DNA of 64,000 nt, taken from assembly GCA_941918925.1 (NCBI GenBank), contig OW799234.1:95769978-95833977 (forward strand), written 5' to 3'. Origin of the DNA: Phyto melanocephala (lineage: Eukaryota; Arthropoda; Insecta; Diptera; Rhinophoridae). Position 1 is the stretch's first letter, and each line of letters begins with the position of its first letter. Of this stretch, positions 12,001 to 22,378 are shown piece after piece. Under the pieces are notes generated by a model. That model did no database searches, was not told the DNA's origin, and saw nothing but the letters and a program-made list of their open reading frames with translations. A program made the position numbers and the translations under genes.

Positions 12001-14394
12001 GAGGGACAAATGTTAACCTGCAATAGCCCGGATAATTTGAAGGCTCAATATGGCGGCTACTATAATGTAACCGTATACTGTGATCAGGATAAGATAAATA
12101 ATTTGGAAAAGGTAAAACACATTTGAAGTAAAGTCTGTGATACTAATTTTTTGTCTTAATATTCTCTTCCACTTTATAGGAAATACGCCGCAAGTTCCCT
12201 AACTGTAAAGATTTACAAACTTATGCCCATTCTTTAAAATTTAGCATTAAAGTAGATAATCCTATCCATAAGACTAATAAAGCGAAAGAGGTAAACATGT
12301 TTGCAATAATATTTAACAATAATATTTAACAATAATAACAATAATACATACATATAAAAGGAAATAAATTTAATATAAAATATTCAATGCAAAAATTTAA
12401 AGTTCGAAACTTTTACACACAAGGATTTTAATTTCCAAAATTCTTTTTTTAAAAAAATATTTTTAATTCTAATTTTTTTAATGCAAAAATTTTATTTTTC
12501 TACGAAAATATTTTTTTCTAAATTTTTTGAGTGGAAATTAAAACGTTATCTTTTTTATACCTTTACCTGTGGTCAAGGTTATATCTGTGGCTTGGAGCTA
12601 AAAGGACCAATGTCACGTTTTTGCTCTTTTAAGTTGATCATTGCATTACATTTGTTTTCTTGCTCTATTTCATTATGGTTAAACAGCTAAAGTCATACTT
12701 AACCCAAAACAGCTTCATAAATAAAATGCTGGCCAATGTCACTATGAAAGCACCTATAAAAGTTAAAGTTCAATTCCATTCATCTCAAAAGTAAATATTT
12801 TGATATTGGCTCTTTTAGTTCCAAGCCACAGATATACGAGTATATCTTTGGCAGTCCGTATGAAGTTTCTACTATTTAAATTTTCGACACCATAAAGTAT
12901 ATATTTTTTGAAAGCTTATGACTAGGAAAGTTTGTCGTTCTTTTTATGTGCTGGTTGAAATCAACTTTTACAAACCCCCACTGATTTGTATGTGGTATCG
13001 ATCTTTTGGAAAAAGCTGTCACTAATCGGCAAAGTTGTAGGCAACAATTCCTTGTAAAAATATACATATATAAAACAATATTATGAAATATATCAGGTTT
13101 CTTAAGCTTCTAAATAAACACAGTTAAGACACAGAATTACAAGTCGTAGCCTTGAAAATTATTACCGAGAAAAGCTAAAAAATCAGTTTGAAACTAACTG
13201 AGATATAAGAATCAAAATACAACTGTACAATGTTCCTCCTAAAATTTTCAAACTAAAATCAAATTTTTTCATGTTCTGGATAACAGCGAGGAACGATATG
13301 GGTATCAAATGAAAGGCTTGACTAGCAAAATATATGACACTATAAAAATGTTTTAAATTTAAGATGAACGCCACTACAAAATGCCGTATACATGGGTCAA
13401 ATCTAGTCTTTAAAAATGTATTCATTTCCCCCGCTTAATATTGGTATCAAACGAAAGGGCTTGGGCTTGGTAGAATACAAAAATTATGAAAATTAATATT
13501 CAAGATGTTGTCAAAGAAATGGCAGATAAATGGGGGTAAATGGAGTAATTATGTATTTGTAGCTTTTAACCTCTACATTATTGGTGTCAAATAAAAGGGC
13601 TTAACCAGTAAAACTATTAAAATGTAAAATTCAAGATGGCGTCTTAAAGAATATATCAAAAATTTTATTTCTTAACACTCTCAATATGGGCATCGCATAA
13701 AAGGGCTTGACTTGTACAATACAGTTAACTATGTAAAAATTATAAAATGGCGTCGAAAATAATAAAGAAAAATGAAGTATAACGTAAAATATGGTATATA
13801 GACTACGCTATGATGTGGTCAATGTACCTGTATGCATTATGGTGTAGGGTATAACCAGATTTGGCACGGATAAATATAGTACTTTTACTTGTTAAATAAT
13901 AACTTTGAAATTTTTCTATGTATGTATACTTAAATTATTATTGTTAATGTTGTTTAGTATAAATTTAGCAAATAGTTTTTAAAATTATCTCAAGAAAAAA
14001 TTTATTTTCTATTGCCGATATTATTTTCCAAAAACTTTTATATGAATTTCTTTTATTTTTATATTTTTTTTTATTATAGAACGGCACTGATATCTCTGAT
14101 GACCTGTCAAATAATCAAGAAACTATAACAACCTCTACAACTACCTCAACATCGCACAATCTGACTCTCTCCGAACTCTTCCACGAGCTACACAATATGT
14201 CACAAGAAATATTGGGATCAATACGTTACGCCGTAAATAAATGTAAATTAGATGCGGTATTTGAAAGAATTCTCGATAAAAGTGATAAGAAAATAAGACC
14301 AAACGGTTATACGGTGCAATCGCCAGCCCTTGAAGGTTCCACCTCAATGGGTTATATACATAATGGCTATGTCGAGACCGAAACTGTGACATAA
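48..14394 (+). CDS. ABCA-type full ABC transporter, 3' part of gene (16 exons, N-terminus outside window)
   Basis: This is a subfamily A ABC transporter, a family that moves lipids or amphipathic molecules across membranes using ATP. Exons by splice sites and frame: 48-187, 264-1339, 1407-1527, 3424-3614, 3688-4022, 4170-4353, 4421-4719, 4790-4962, 5018-5985, 6049-6235, 6287-6399, 8408-9122, 9186-9293, 11716-12111, 12180-12290, 14080-14394. Every junction keeps frame, giving 1810 codons with the TAA stop. Order: extracellular domain 1, membrane segments, NBD1, extracellular domain 2 with membrane segments, NBD2, cytoplasmic tail. Both NBDs have Walker A (GRNGAGKST, GKNGAGKST), an LSGG signature and Walker B DEP. 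TM1 and the start codon lie left of base 1. The exon at 6049 ends in a GC donor. The family call is firm; the individual orthologue is not recognised. Confidence 0.9.
264..1339 (+). other. ABCA exon for extracellular domain 1, with acidic, glycosylation-rich and dibasic stretch
   Basis: This long exon (acceptor TTTTAG at 258-263, donor GTAAGT at 1340) encodes about 359 residues of the large loop that follows TM1 in ABCA proteins. The first half resembles ABCA loops (FWFPGPAG near 709-732). The second half is unusual: an Asp/Glu run (YYENDDDDDW, about 922-951), a cluster of N-x-S/T sites (NTT, NSS, NSS within about 964-1005), a second acidic stretch, and then RRQKRQS at about 1204-1224. That last motif resembles a furin-type cleavage site. 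The loop position is inferred from family topology. Confidence 0.8.
1690..1960 (+). repeat. Possible decayed LINE C-terminal fragment
   Basis: The plus-strand frame near 1741-1800 reads NPGTLSCITALLTGHGSF, which resembles the region just before the terminal zinc knuckle of R1/I-type LINE proteins (LTGHGxF pattern). The frame is broken soon after. The similarity is short and by eye only. The rest of the intron 1528-3423 holds the SINE and otherwise unassigned sequence. Confidence 0.3.
2255..2605 (-). mobile_element. tRNA-derived SINE in an ABCA intron
   Basis: Read on the minus strand, 2595-2515 has a tRNA-like head: an A-box-like GTGTACTGATTAGAGG, an anticodon-arm-like CCTTTAAACGGAAGG and a B box GTTCGAATC followed by CCTCCAGGGGCA. 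The matching 5' acceptor strand is missing, so it is not a functional tRNA. About 260 bp of non-tRNA body follow, towards 2255. The SINE nature is inferred from RNA polymerase III promoter boxes plus an unrelated body. Confidence 0.6.
4170..5030 (+). other. ABCA nucleotide-binding domain 1
   Basis: NBD1 is split over the exons 4170-4353, 4421-4719, 4790-4962 and the start of 5018-5985. Visible motifs in order: Walker A GRNGAGKST at the end of the first exon, Q-loop VGVCSQDN, signature QLSGGYQRR, Walker B VVILDEP and H-loop ATH. The D-loop region reads DEPCNGID instead of the usual DEPTxGxDP, so this half departs from consensus just after Walker B, while NBD2 keeps DEPTSDMDP. Whether NBD1 is catalytically weakened is an inference. 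Confidence 0.85.
6236..6286 (+). other. GC-AG intron of 51 bp in the ABCA gene
   Basis: The donor reads GT|GCAAGT and the acceptor TTTTAG. The nearby GT dinucleotide two bases earlier would break the frame into the next exon, while the GC donor joins FLVR to IMLLAILV in frame and conserves the membrane segment. GC-AG introns are an established minor class spliced by the U2 machinery. Confidence 0.75.
6400..8407 (+). other. Long ABCA intron, low-complexity, with one palindromic repeat
   Basis: This is a stretch of degenerate short A/T words (AAAATTT, TCCAAAA, GAAAATTT) with no coding signal on either strand. The only ordered feature is the palindromic repeat at about 7686-7795. It ends at TTTTTAG before the exon at 8408. 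Confidence 0.7.
7686..7795. repeat. Palindromic MITE-like repeat, copy 1
   Basis: The left arm ATATTTTAGGTTTATTAAAGG is answered by CCTTTAATAAACTTTAAATAT and a terminal ATGAATATGGTAGT. The same arrangement occurs at 25855-25945, so it is a dispersed foldback family and not a chance hairpin. Confidence 0.55.
9343..11517 (-). CDS. Nested two-exon gene, probable DUF4729-like protein, 350 aa
   Basis: The gene is complete and lies on the opposite strand inside an ABCA intron. Exon 1 runs 11517-10901 (ATG at 11517-11515, protein start MSFSCKDCDRLKPQ) and ends in AAC|GTAAGT. Exon 2 runs 9778-9343 after TTTTAG and stops at TAA 9345-9343. The phases match (617 + 436 nt = 351 codons). The N-terminal third is charged and low-complexity (EDSENDNKS). 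The core has CPITVCNRTIGVTFVLSHFL, with Cys and His residues spaced like a degenerate zinc-finger half, then LPILIMACRTSW and LLVLWLASVQTVKPIHCTL. This pattern resembles the insect DUF4729 family, which has no known biochemical role; I recall it only by pattern. An upstream in-frame extension exists but lacks an ATG with good context. Confidence 0.75.
10050..10140. repeat. Short dispersed repeat, copy 1 (GGCAAATTCATACAGG type)
   Basis: About 80 bp from AAGGCAAATTCATACAGG to TTTAATTCGCCTTG, with inverted ends (AAGGC / GCCTT). It matches 51606-51690 at about 85 percent by eye, including the core ATTATCAGCCCAGCTGATGG. It lies in the intron of the nested gene. A run of 20 A residues precedes it. 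Confidence 0.6.
12556..13893. repeat. Old TATACCC-family copy interrupted by a TIR element
   Basis: The left end TTATACCTTTACCTGTGGTC, the internal blocks (CATAAAGTATATATTTTTTGAAAGC, GGTTGAAATCAAC) and the right end GGGTATAACCAGATTTGGCACGG followed by TTTTACTTGTT match the younger copies at 17.6, 34.9, 43.2 and 50.7 kb. It lies in the last ABCA intron (12291-14079) and is diverged. Confidence 0.65.
12580..12837. mobile_element. MITE with about 28-bp terminal inverted repeats
   Basis: The left end TATATCTGTGGCTTGGAGCT is the inverted, nearly perfect match of the right end (AGTTCCAAGCCACAGATATA), and the match continues through CTAAAAG/CTTTTAG. A TA flanks each side, as in Tc1/mariner-type insertions. 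There is no coding capacity. It is inserted into the older TATACCC-family copy. Confidence 0.65.
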
Positions 14395-17300
14395 TAATGT
14401 AGGATATTTTAATATTTTTTTTTTTCATAAGAAAAGATACTAGGCTGTGCCTTAATAAATAATTTCAATAGTACGAGTAAAATTAATATTTTAAGGGCCC
14501 TAAGAGTATATAATTGTAGATGATTTTAAGAGAAAACTATGTTTTACTTTATTTTACTTGTATATATTTTTATAAAGCAAAAAAAAAATAATTGTATACA
14601 GCTTTATAGATTTAGTTTTAGACCTTAAAGGTAGCCTCAAATAAGCCAATTTTAAACCTTAACAACCATATTCAGAATCAATTTTTTAATTAATCAAAGA
14701 TTTTGAAAGCGAATTATGTACAATTAATCTTTGATAAATTGTAAATTGATTCTAGATATGAGGGTAGATATCTAATTATTTTAAATGTTGTAAAAAATCG
14801 GCCTCTTCATTTTGTTTTAAAAATTAAAAATGTAACAGAATGAAACTGATTTTAAAATATTTTAAGTCATTGTATTAAGGTTTGCTGGGTGTTTTCATGT
14901 ATGTATTTTCCTGTTATTTTTTATGTTTTATTTCTGTTTGATTTTATTATTGTTTTTATTTAAGCAAAAAAAAAATGTATAAAAAACTTTGTAAATTGTT
15001 TTGTATGTATTTTGGTTAGGTTTTATTTCTAATACTATTAAAATAAACTTGTTAAGGAAAAGCTGAGCTTTCCTAAAACATGCTAAGTGATTGTTTGCTG
15101 GGACTTAATAAAAAATCTGTATATTTATATTTTAGGTATGAAATGACTTAAATTAAATTTAATCTTATTAAACAATAATGTCTGTACAGTAATAAGTTTT
15201 AAATGTATTTTAAAAGTAATAAAATAAAAAAAATACAAAAATTTAAAAAAAGTTCGTTTAAATTTTATTTTATAATTACACAAAAATTACGGTCAATACA
15301 AATTTCAAATAAATACTAATATGTATTCTTTTTTAACCAGAAACACTTTCCTCAAATAGAACATTCAAAAAGTTTTTTCTTTTAAAGCATTATCGTAATC
15401 TTGTGCAAATGGTCTAGCATCAGTGCATTTGCAATATAAGCGGAACTCACTTTTTGATGCAAACTACCCTTGCAAGCCATGAAAGACCGTGCAAGTCTAG
15501 CAAACAATTGACCTTGTGCACGACTACAAAAACAAATTCTATTAAATTGCAATTTGCATCACTTGAGCAAATATGCACAACTAAAAATCAATGCAAAGTA
15601 ATGTCACACAAATTTGCACAACAGATACACAATTTTTTTACTCTCAGGATTTAAAATCTCCACAAATTTTTTTTACCAAAAAAATTGTGATATTATATTT
15701 TTCCGTTGATTAAGGTATTGTAATTTTTTTAAAATTAATTAATTTTCTTTTCGGAAAATATTAAAACACAGAATCTTACTTATTAATTTAAAAAAAGATT
15801 TGTTGTTTCTTAAATACCTAAAAAATCAGCTCGTTGCCATAAGTTTGCAACATACATGAAAAGTGCACTCACGCTTGGTAGCAAAAAATTAGTGCATTAT
15901 TGCACTAATTGCAAAAATGTTAAAGTAAATATATTTTACACTAACAAAAGCTCTGTTCCACATGCATAACGAAACAGTCCGAACTTGCCCAAAGTTACCC
16001 AAAAGCGTTCCACATAACAATTTTTGTTCAATTATGAGAGTAATTGAGAGAGTAATTTTTTTCATTTCCTGTACAAATTTGCACGAACTTTTTCTTTGGG
16101 TAAGTTCGGACAAGAATTTAACAATCAGCTGTTTTTTGTTTACATATGAAACTGAAAATTAATCAAAAAATTTGCAAGCAAAAAAAAAAGTTTAGTTTTT
16201 GTTAAAAAATATATTAAAAAGCAAAATGGAAGGTTTTAATGAAAAAGTTAAAGTGGTAAATACATTAGTGAATAGATATCTCCCTTGTTCTTTAAAATAA
16301 ATACTTTTATAAAATTTACACTGGCGCAGCTTTTCTTTCAGTTCTTTTTAAATTATTTTTAACATCTGTTGGCAATGATGCAAATGTTTTGTTTTTATAA
16401 TGTTATTGCTTTTAAGCGTCTAAAATCACTTAAATAGATTTTAATTTAAAAAGTAAGCACCATTAGTATTACAAGAAGGGCAAAAATGGTTTTTTGCGTT
16501 CCAGCAATTTGGCAAATTTAGAGAGTAATTTTTATTTTACTCTCATTAGTCCGAACTTGTCCGAGATCTTGTGGAACACACCTAATGTATGCACAAATAG
16601 AACATATTGGCATAGTGCAAATTTGCAATGGTAAATACACAAGATTGTGAATTGGACTATTGTGTTTCCCTCACTGGCTCTCTAATTTCTTACTGATATA
16701 TCTGTGGCATTAAGCAAAAACGGCTTAAGTCGACATAACTTAAAATTAATATAATAACACCACTGCAATTCTGCAATTTAAAACTACCTTCTGGTGAGTT
16801 TTTAACTTATTGACTATATTAGAATAACTTCTAAAATAGTTTTTTTTAACTGTTTTTTAATCCTTTTTGGTAAATTTTCACGTTTCTCAGTTTTATTACA
16901 TTGCTTGTGTTTTAACTTCTTGAATGCTTTTTAGAATTCAATAGTTTGAGTTTGGCTTAAAAATGATTCTCAAAATCAATCGGAATTCATCACACCTTTT
17001 CAAAAAGCTCGTTTTTCATCACACAGCTGAATAACTTTTTTACATAAATAAGCGAAGACCGATATGTTTCATAATTAATACAGATCAGAATTAATATTAC
17101 AGGGTTTATTTTACAAAGACATAAGCAGTTTTTTCTTATTTCTGCAGTAATTTTAAATAGCCATAATGACAAGATTGGGTATTATTGAGTTTGATGTTCA
17201 GAATAAAATGAAATTTAGGTACAGCATGCACTTCTGCAACAAATTGTTCATTTATGTATCTTTACAACTTTTAAGCTGTCAAAACAACTTATGCCAATGA

Positions 17301-17580
17301 AACAAATCGAATTACCGCGGCGATACCGCTTTACAATTGGAAAATCAAATTTTAAAAACCCGTAAGTTGAAGTTAACTGTAGTAAAACCAGATTTCGACT
17401 TCCCTTGCACAAAAATAACATTTTCTACGCATGTCGTGCCTGTTGGCTAACAATTTCAAACTGCCAGTGATGATTTTAATGACATTGCAACCCTGCTCTC
17501 AGATATTACATACAATTAATTTTTCGACTTGTTCCTCCTTCGATAACTTCAAAACCAATGGCTATAAAAAAATGATAAAG
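14395..17580. other. Region downstream of ABCA, no host gene seen
   Basis: ABCA 3' UTR and polyadenylation candidates occupy about 14395-15250. The GTTCCACA repeat region follows. From 16660 to 17580 I see only A/T-rich sequence without a usable frame or a repeat that I can define. Confidence 0.6.
15395..16660. repeat. Nested TIR repeat region with GTTCCACA ends
   Basis: An inner unit runs from TGTTCCACATG (about 15954) to the inverted GTGGAACACA (16571-16580), with several AGTCCGAACTTG / AAGTTCGGAC boxes in both orientations. Flanking it are degenerate boxes such as TCTTGTGCAAAT and GCAAATTTGCA. A short reading frame MEGFNEKVKVV (from 16226) sits inside and could be a relic of a transposase first exon. 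The element family is not identified. Confidence 0.45.
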
Positions 17581-18332
17581 AACAAGTAAGAGCGCTATAT
17601 TCGGCCGTGCCGAATCTTATATACCCTTCACAACGTGTAGTCATGCAATAACAGTAGCTTGTATCACCATTCATCCCATATTAAATACGTACATACATAT
17701 AAAAAACATACATATATAAAAACATCCCATTGTTAAATTATAAATTTACGTATGTATGTTTAAAAAAAAAATAAAAAAAAAATTAAAAAAATATTTAAAA
17801 AAAAATTAAAAAAAAAATTTAAAAAAAATAATCAAAATATATATAATAAATATAAAACAAAAAAAAAAAAATAATAATAAAAATATAAATAATATATTAA
17901 ATAAAAAAAAATATAAAAAAAAAAATTTTTTGGCTCAGCTGGGATTCGATGCTACGTTTTCTCTAACCAGTATAAATGTTTGTATGTATGTTGTTGTTGT
18001 TTTTGTGAAAAAAATCGAGGTGGTCGTGGGTTTTTGCTCATATCTCAGTTGTTTATGTACCGATGTTTCTGATTTTCAATACCGATCTACTCCCGAATAT
18101 GTCTGATATTCTAATACCTCGCCCGGGTCCAAGCGATGTCGGGCGGCTTCAAAGAGTTGATTTCAACATACACACGGACAGACGGACAGACTGACAGAGC
18201 TTATTCGACTCCCCTATTCATAAGCTATCAGAAAATATATACTTTGTGGGGTCGGAAATGAAAATTGTAGAAATTTTACACGGAATGACAAACTATATAT
18301 ACCCTTTGTATACTGTGTGAAGGGTATAAAAA
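17580..18332 (-). repeat. TATACCC-family interspersed repeat, full copy a
   Basis: It starts with ACAAGTAAGAGCGCTATATT, then CGGCCGTGCCGAATCTTATA and TACCCTTCACAACG. It runs through a long A/T tract, the tRNA-like segment at 17934-17975, GAGGTGGTCGTGGG, the GACGGACAGACGGACAG block, and ends GTGTGAAGGGTATAAAAAC. Defined against copies at 34905, 43241, 47068 and 50731. It has no ORF. Strand is given relative to the orientation in which TATACCC comes first. Confidence 0.85.
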
Positions 18333-19560
18333 CTTAAATCTGGCCTAATTTAAAGTTTTTTTCTTTTTAACGGATTGCATAACAAAATAGAGTACGTCGT
18401 TTCAAAGTTACGACAAGATGTAGAGCAGCCTCCTCGAAAATCTCAAATTAAAAAAAAAATTTTTTTTTAAAAACAACATCATAGAATTTGAAATGATGAT
18501 AATTTTTGCAGTTAAATGACTATAGCGGATAAAAAAAAATTTTTTTTTAAATTGTTAAAAATTATGCACTCTGTTATCAAACCAAATTTAATAGCGAACT
18601 CTGTTGAATTACTGTTGTACCATCTGCGATTGTTCAACTATATACTTACATATATATGTATATGTTGGTGTTGCCGTAATTGTTACGATCTACAAATGTA
18701 TAAAATTCTATAACAATATTTATAGTGAATTCCACAACCAAAACTCGGTAACACCGTGTCTCATAATAGCTTTATAAGAATGCTCTAGAACCATTAAAAT
18801 AATTTGGTTACGCTGTATATAAAGGAAATTACTTTTTCCTTATTTGCACTCATGACAAATGACATAGTAAACTCTTGTAAAAAATGTTAATCTGATTAAA
18901 TCTGTAACATTATGTGCATGCTCAGTATTCTCTTTGTTTACGTCGCCTCTAAATACGTTGATTCGGTTTGTTTCGGCAATTTTTTTGTGGTATTCAAATT
19001 TGATTTGCGTCGCCCCAGTTGTTTATAAGTTGAATGAAAAAAGTGTGAATTCCGGTTTTTACTTAAAATATTTTTTTACATTTACATATGTGTTGACATA
19101 TTTTAATCTATTTGCTTCATTTGTCAAACGGTACGAACTGCAATGCTCTAATAATAAGACTCATAAAGTCTGTAGATTTCAAATAAAAAGAAACGCAATG
19201 TTATTCGTCGTTATGATAATGGAGAAAAGGTCTTTTTTATTGCCAGCAATATGGGTTTGCCGATAACCACATAGGGGTACGAGAAAAATCCGTGAAAATG
19301 CTCTCTTTTAACTACTAGTAAAAGAAAGTCAACAGTAATGGAATAAAAATTTGTCAGTAACTACGTTAGTTATTCAAAGAAAGGTGATATATTACGTTAT
19401 ATTTTAGAGACCTTTCCCCATATGAACTTTAACATTAATCTGAGTGAGCAATGCGTTTAAAAAGGGACACAGGTACTGGTTTTCTCTAAGTATTTGTACC
19501 TGTGTAAAATAAGGAGAATTCGGATTTCGGAAATTGTATTAAAACACGCAATACCTTTTA
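18333..19560. other. Intergenic sequence between ABCA and peptide transporter genes
   Basis: No host gene is supported. A plus-strand open frame at about 18934-19266 is hydrophobic and then Cys/Lys-rich but has no recognisable domain or splice context. A perfect 10-bp inverted repeat occurs at 19467-19505. Confidence 0.5.
19467..19505. repeat. Perfect inverted repeat ACACAGGTAC / GTACCTGTGT
   Basis: The arms at 19467-19476 and 19496-19505 are exact and separated by 19 bases. It lies about 130 bases past the stop of the distal peptide transporter module, near its expected 3' end (TTTATT, i.e. AATAAA on the minus strand, at 19557 and 19583). It could form a hairpin in that transcript or bind a dimeric factor. 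Confidence 0.55.
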
Positions 19561-19634
19561 TTTAACTAAAAAACGAAGAACATTTATTTTTTACATAGAA
19601 AACTACAACTTATATTTACGGTAATTAAATAACA

Positions 19635-21022
19635 TTAATCAGTTTGCTTTTTTGTGTAACGCGCTTGACGTGAATTCGGCTGTTGACTTTCAACAAAAGT
19701 TGTATTTGCTACCTGTTGGTCATTTTCGATCTTTTGGATTGGCATGGTAACAGATATAGGATTATTTGGTTTATAACGGTAGGCCATCCACATAAATAGA
19801 ATCATATCGACTAACATGAGACCGGCGAAGAGAAAAAATTCAGTGGCCTGAGAACTGAAAAATTTCAATTTGGCCACAATTACCACTATAACATTGCCAA
19901 GTGCCACCGTTAGAAGCCAACAGGCTTGCAGGACAGATTTCATGGTAACTGGTGATTGGGAGTAGGAAAACTCTAAGCCTGTTACCGAAAACATAACCTC
20001 ACCCAAGGTCATGACCACATATTGTGGTATTAGCCATAAAATATTCATGGAATTGGGTTCGGTTACCTCAATCATTTTTGTGACAATGTCACCATTTGCT
20101 TGCTGGCCTATGATCAAAGAGTAAACACCACCATGTCGCAACTTTTCTTCGTGAACCTTTACACTATCCACGAGAACTTCATAAGTGGTGGCTCTCAACT
20201 CAATTAGTTGTTTGTCATCTGCAGGCTTTCTTGATTCGTCATTACCTGCTTTACTAACTCTCCATATGATTTGGCGATTTTTTGCTAAGTTGGCCAAATT
20301 TCTAACCAAAGGTGTAGCCTTAGAGGATTTCTCCACTTGGTCCACGTAGATGTTTACTGGTTGATTACGTTTTTCACTTTTAAGAAATATACTGTATGCT
20401 ACGGATTCATTAAAGTTGTAGGAGCCTCCCAGAAATTTGGGACAATCTGAAATGGAAATTTGTTATTAAGTTTATTCAAGGTTGACACCACGTAACTGTT
20501 TAAAGTCAGAGTGCACTTACATGATGAATATTTGCATTAAATTAGTTTTATGCCACTATTGTTTTTATAAGAATTTTATAGAGGGCATCGTAGTAAGAAA
20601 TATGACATGGCATTAAATTGTATAATGACGTTTGTGGTATGTAATTTTTACACTTTCGTTTGCTCTCAGTTAAATTGTCAATGTGAAAAAAAAGATGTTA
20701 AAAAATGACATTAGACATGTTCATCATACAAGTGCAGTCTAAGCTTTTAAAAGTTATATTGGCGTGATGTCAATCTATGCCCATTTATGTGTATTAATTT
20801 AGGTTTACTAAGAATACCTTCTTTATTTGCTTCAATTGAATAAGTCATATGCAGCTGTTGATTATCGACTTTGACGTATTGATTGACCCAGTAGTCGATT
20901 CCACTTAAAGTGATTTCAGGTAAATCCTTAATATTAGTTTTAATAATATATTGACACTCTGATACACCATTAAATATTCTAATCTGTGTAAAACCGGCTG
21001 AGGGTAGAACTGGATACGTTTT
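19635..21022 (-). CDS. Peptide transporter alternative distal 3' module B (two exons)
   Basis: Exon B1 is 21022-20818 and exon B2 is 20446-19635 (TAA stop 19637-19635). B1 opens with KTYPVLPSAGF after TTTTTTAG, paralleling module A (KTYPILPTPY after TTCTCTAG); both accept the same phase-0 donor at 27824. B2 ends with TM10-12 and a tail different from A (PIQKIENDQQV...TKKQTD). The conserved core EPNSMNILWLIPQYVVMT and LEFSYSQ match module A closely, while the extracellular domains differ strongly. Spliced to the shared exons it gives 753 in-frame codons. It is most simply an alternative 3' end of the same gene. A separate duplicated gene missing its 5' half, or a pseudogene, is possible but there are no inactivating changes. 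Confidence 0.82.
20447..20817 (-). other. Intron between module B exons, nothing else seen
   Basis: The intron is 371 bp with donor AAG|GTATTC and acceptor TTTCAG. It contains no repeat or ORF that I can support. Confidence 0.6.
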
Positions 21023-22204
21023 CTAAAAAATTATTTAAGAAATTATATATGTATGTATGTGCATTTATAAAAAAAATTTATAAAAATTAAAATTTTTTTA
21101 TGATAAATCAATAACACAAGGCAACAAAATTTAAAAAATTTTTTAAAACCAAAACAATTTCTCTATGAGAAGAACATTAACTACTCAGTTTGATGTATAT
21201 CAAACAAAAAAACTAAAATTTTGTGAAAACGAGCTAGATCAGTTGATTGTAAATAAATTCGAAAGGAATCAATAGATTTTTATGATCGACATCTGATTTT
21301 GTTGCTATTACATGTGGCTGCTTTTGGTTTTTTATGATTTTTTGAAAACCAAAAACAAAATTGATATTTTCACATAAAAAATATATTTTTTGCTTTAATT
21401 TTTTATTATTACTCCGTAACTACTGAGCCGATTAAAACGCAATATTTAAACGGATTAAAGACTATGTAAATCTTGATTTTTCAAAGTTTATTTTAATAAT
21501 ATCGGACTAACCGTTTTCGAGTTATTATTGATTATGTGGAGCAGCGTCTAAAAAAATCTTGAATTAAAAAAAAATTTTTTTTTAAAAATTATCCATAGAA
21601 TTGAAAAATTTAACCGTTTTTGTACTTAGGTGTCCATGATGCATCAAATCTATATGTGACAGCGCATAGAGAAAGGGACCTAAGGGTTAAAAATACAATT
21701 TTCACTTTTTTTGTTTTTTTTGATGTGGACAACATCTGAGCATCGAATGAGACCGATCCATGTCCCAAAAGTGTTCCCTCCAGATATGCGCGTTTTATAA
21801 AAGTGAGATCGACGGGTTATCAAATACTTTTTTTGGCTGTTGACCTGTGTAATTATTCATGATTATAATCATTAACGGCGGTATACATATTAACAAACTA
21901 ACAAGCTGCTAACTTTAAATAGGAAAATTTTAATAAGGGAAGCACAGGTGATGTGGAGTTTTGGGTCGCAGAGGAATTTTACAGCGGATGCTGCTGCGAC
22001 ATGGTTGGGTGGGAAAAACGAGAGTAAACACCTGACTCTCGTGAATTCTTCGTATGGTGGAGTTTGTCGTAGTTTTTCTGTAGGGTTTTCTGTTGTTTTA
22101 TGAGCGGATGCGTGGCCAGTGAGAGGATTGGAACCTGCCTGAGCTATTGCCACGAACAATCTCACTGGGACAAACGGTTCGTCACATAAATGGCACACAG
22201 TTTA
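21023..22204 (-). other. Intron upstream of module B, A/T sequence then GC-rich island
   Basis: 21023-21850 is A/T-rich, with a fragment resembling interspersed repeats near 21411-21430 (CTCCGTAACTACTGAGCCGA). 21930-22200 is clearly richer in G+C than everything around it. On the minus strand it contains CATTTATGTGACGAACCGTT and GGTTCCAATCC, loosely like an RNA polymerase III B box, plus an open frame of about 100 codons with CHLC near its start. I do not recognise it; it may be a foreign repeat next to the LINE 3' end. Confidence 0.4.
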
Positions 22205-22211
22205 TTATTAT

Positions 22212-22241
22212 GCATAATTTATTTATTTATTTATTTATTTA
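22212..22241. repeat. (TTTA)n tail of the LINE
   Basis: Six to seven tandem TTTA/AATA units mark the LINE 3' terminus on the minus strand, as in LINEs that prime on short tandem repeats. Confidence 0.75.
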
Positions 22242-22378
22242 TTAAAGTCTATGGAATAATCCTTACAGACTAATTTAAATACAATTTATACAAAACATAA
22301 TTAAGAAATTACAAATAATTTAACAAAAACAAATATAAAGGACATTTTTATATATGAAAATTAAAATATAATAAATTT

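Larger units (their letters stand above)
8930..14394 (+). other. ABCA nucleotide-binding domain 2 and C-terminal tail
   Basis: NBD2 begins near 8935 (LKVENLCKSYGKRQYAV) and holds Walker A GKNGAGKST (about 9037-9063), Q-loop SYCPQTN, signature NLSGGNRRK, Walker B VVLMDEPTSDMDP and H-loop SHS. It spans the exons 8408-9122, 9186-9293, 11716-12111 and 12180-12290. The last exon (14080-14394) encodes a Thr/Ser-rich stretch, then LDAVFERI, a usual ABCA C-terminal feature, and ends at TAA 14392-14394. A candidate polyadenylation signal AATAAA lies at 14454-14459, with more near 15042. The 2422-bp intron 9294-11715 holds the nested minus-strand gene. Confidence 0.88.

Noticed and set aside
12481..12690. 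Plus-strand 69-codon frame
   Set aside because: It crosses the junction between a TATACCC copy and an inserted MITE in an ABCA intron.
18934..19266. Plus-strand 110-codon frame
   Set aside because: Starts from a non-ATG-supported region, with mixed hydrophobic and basic composition and no family motif; not supported as a gene.
21890..22198. Minus-strand 102-codon frame in the G+C-rich island
   Set aside because: No ATG context, no splice sites and no recognised domain beyond a lone CxxC; length is explained by local G+C content.
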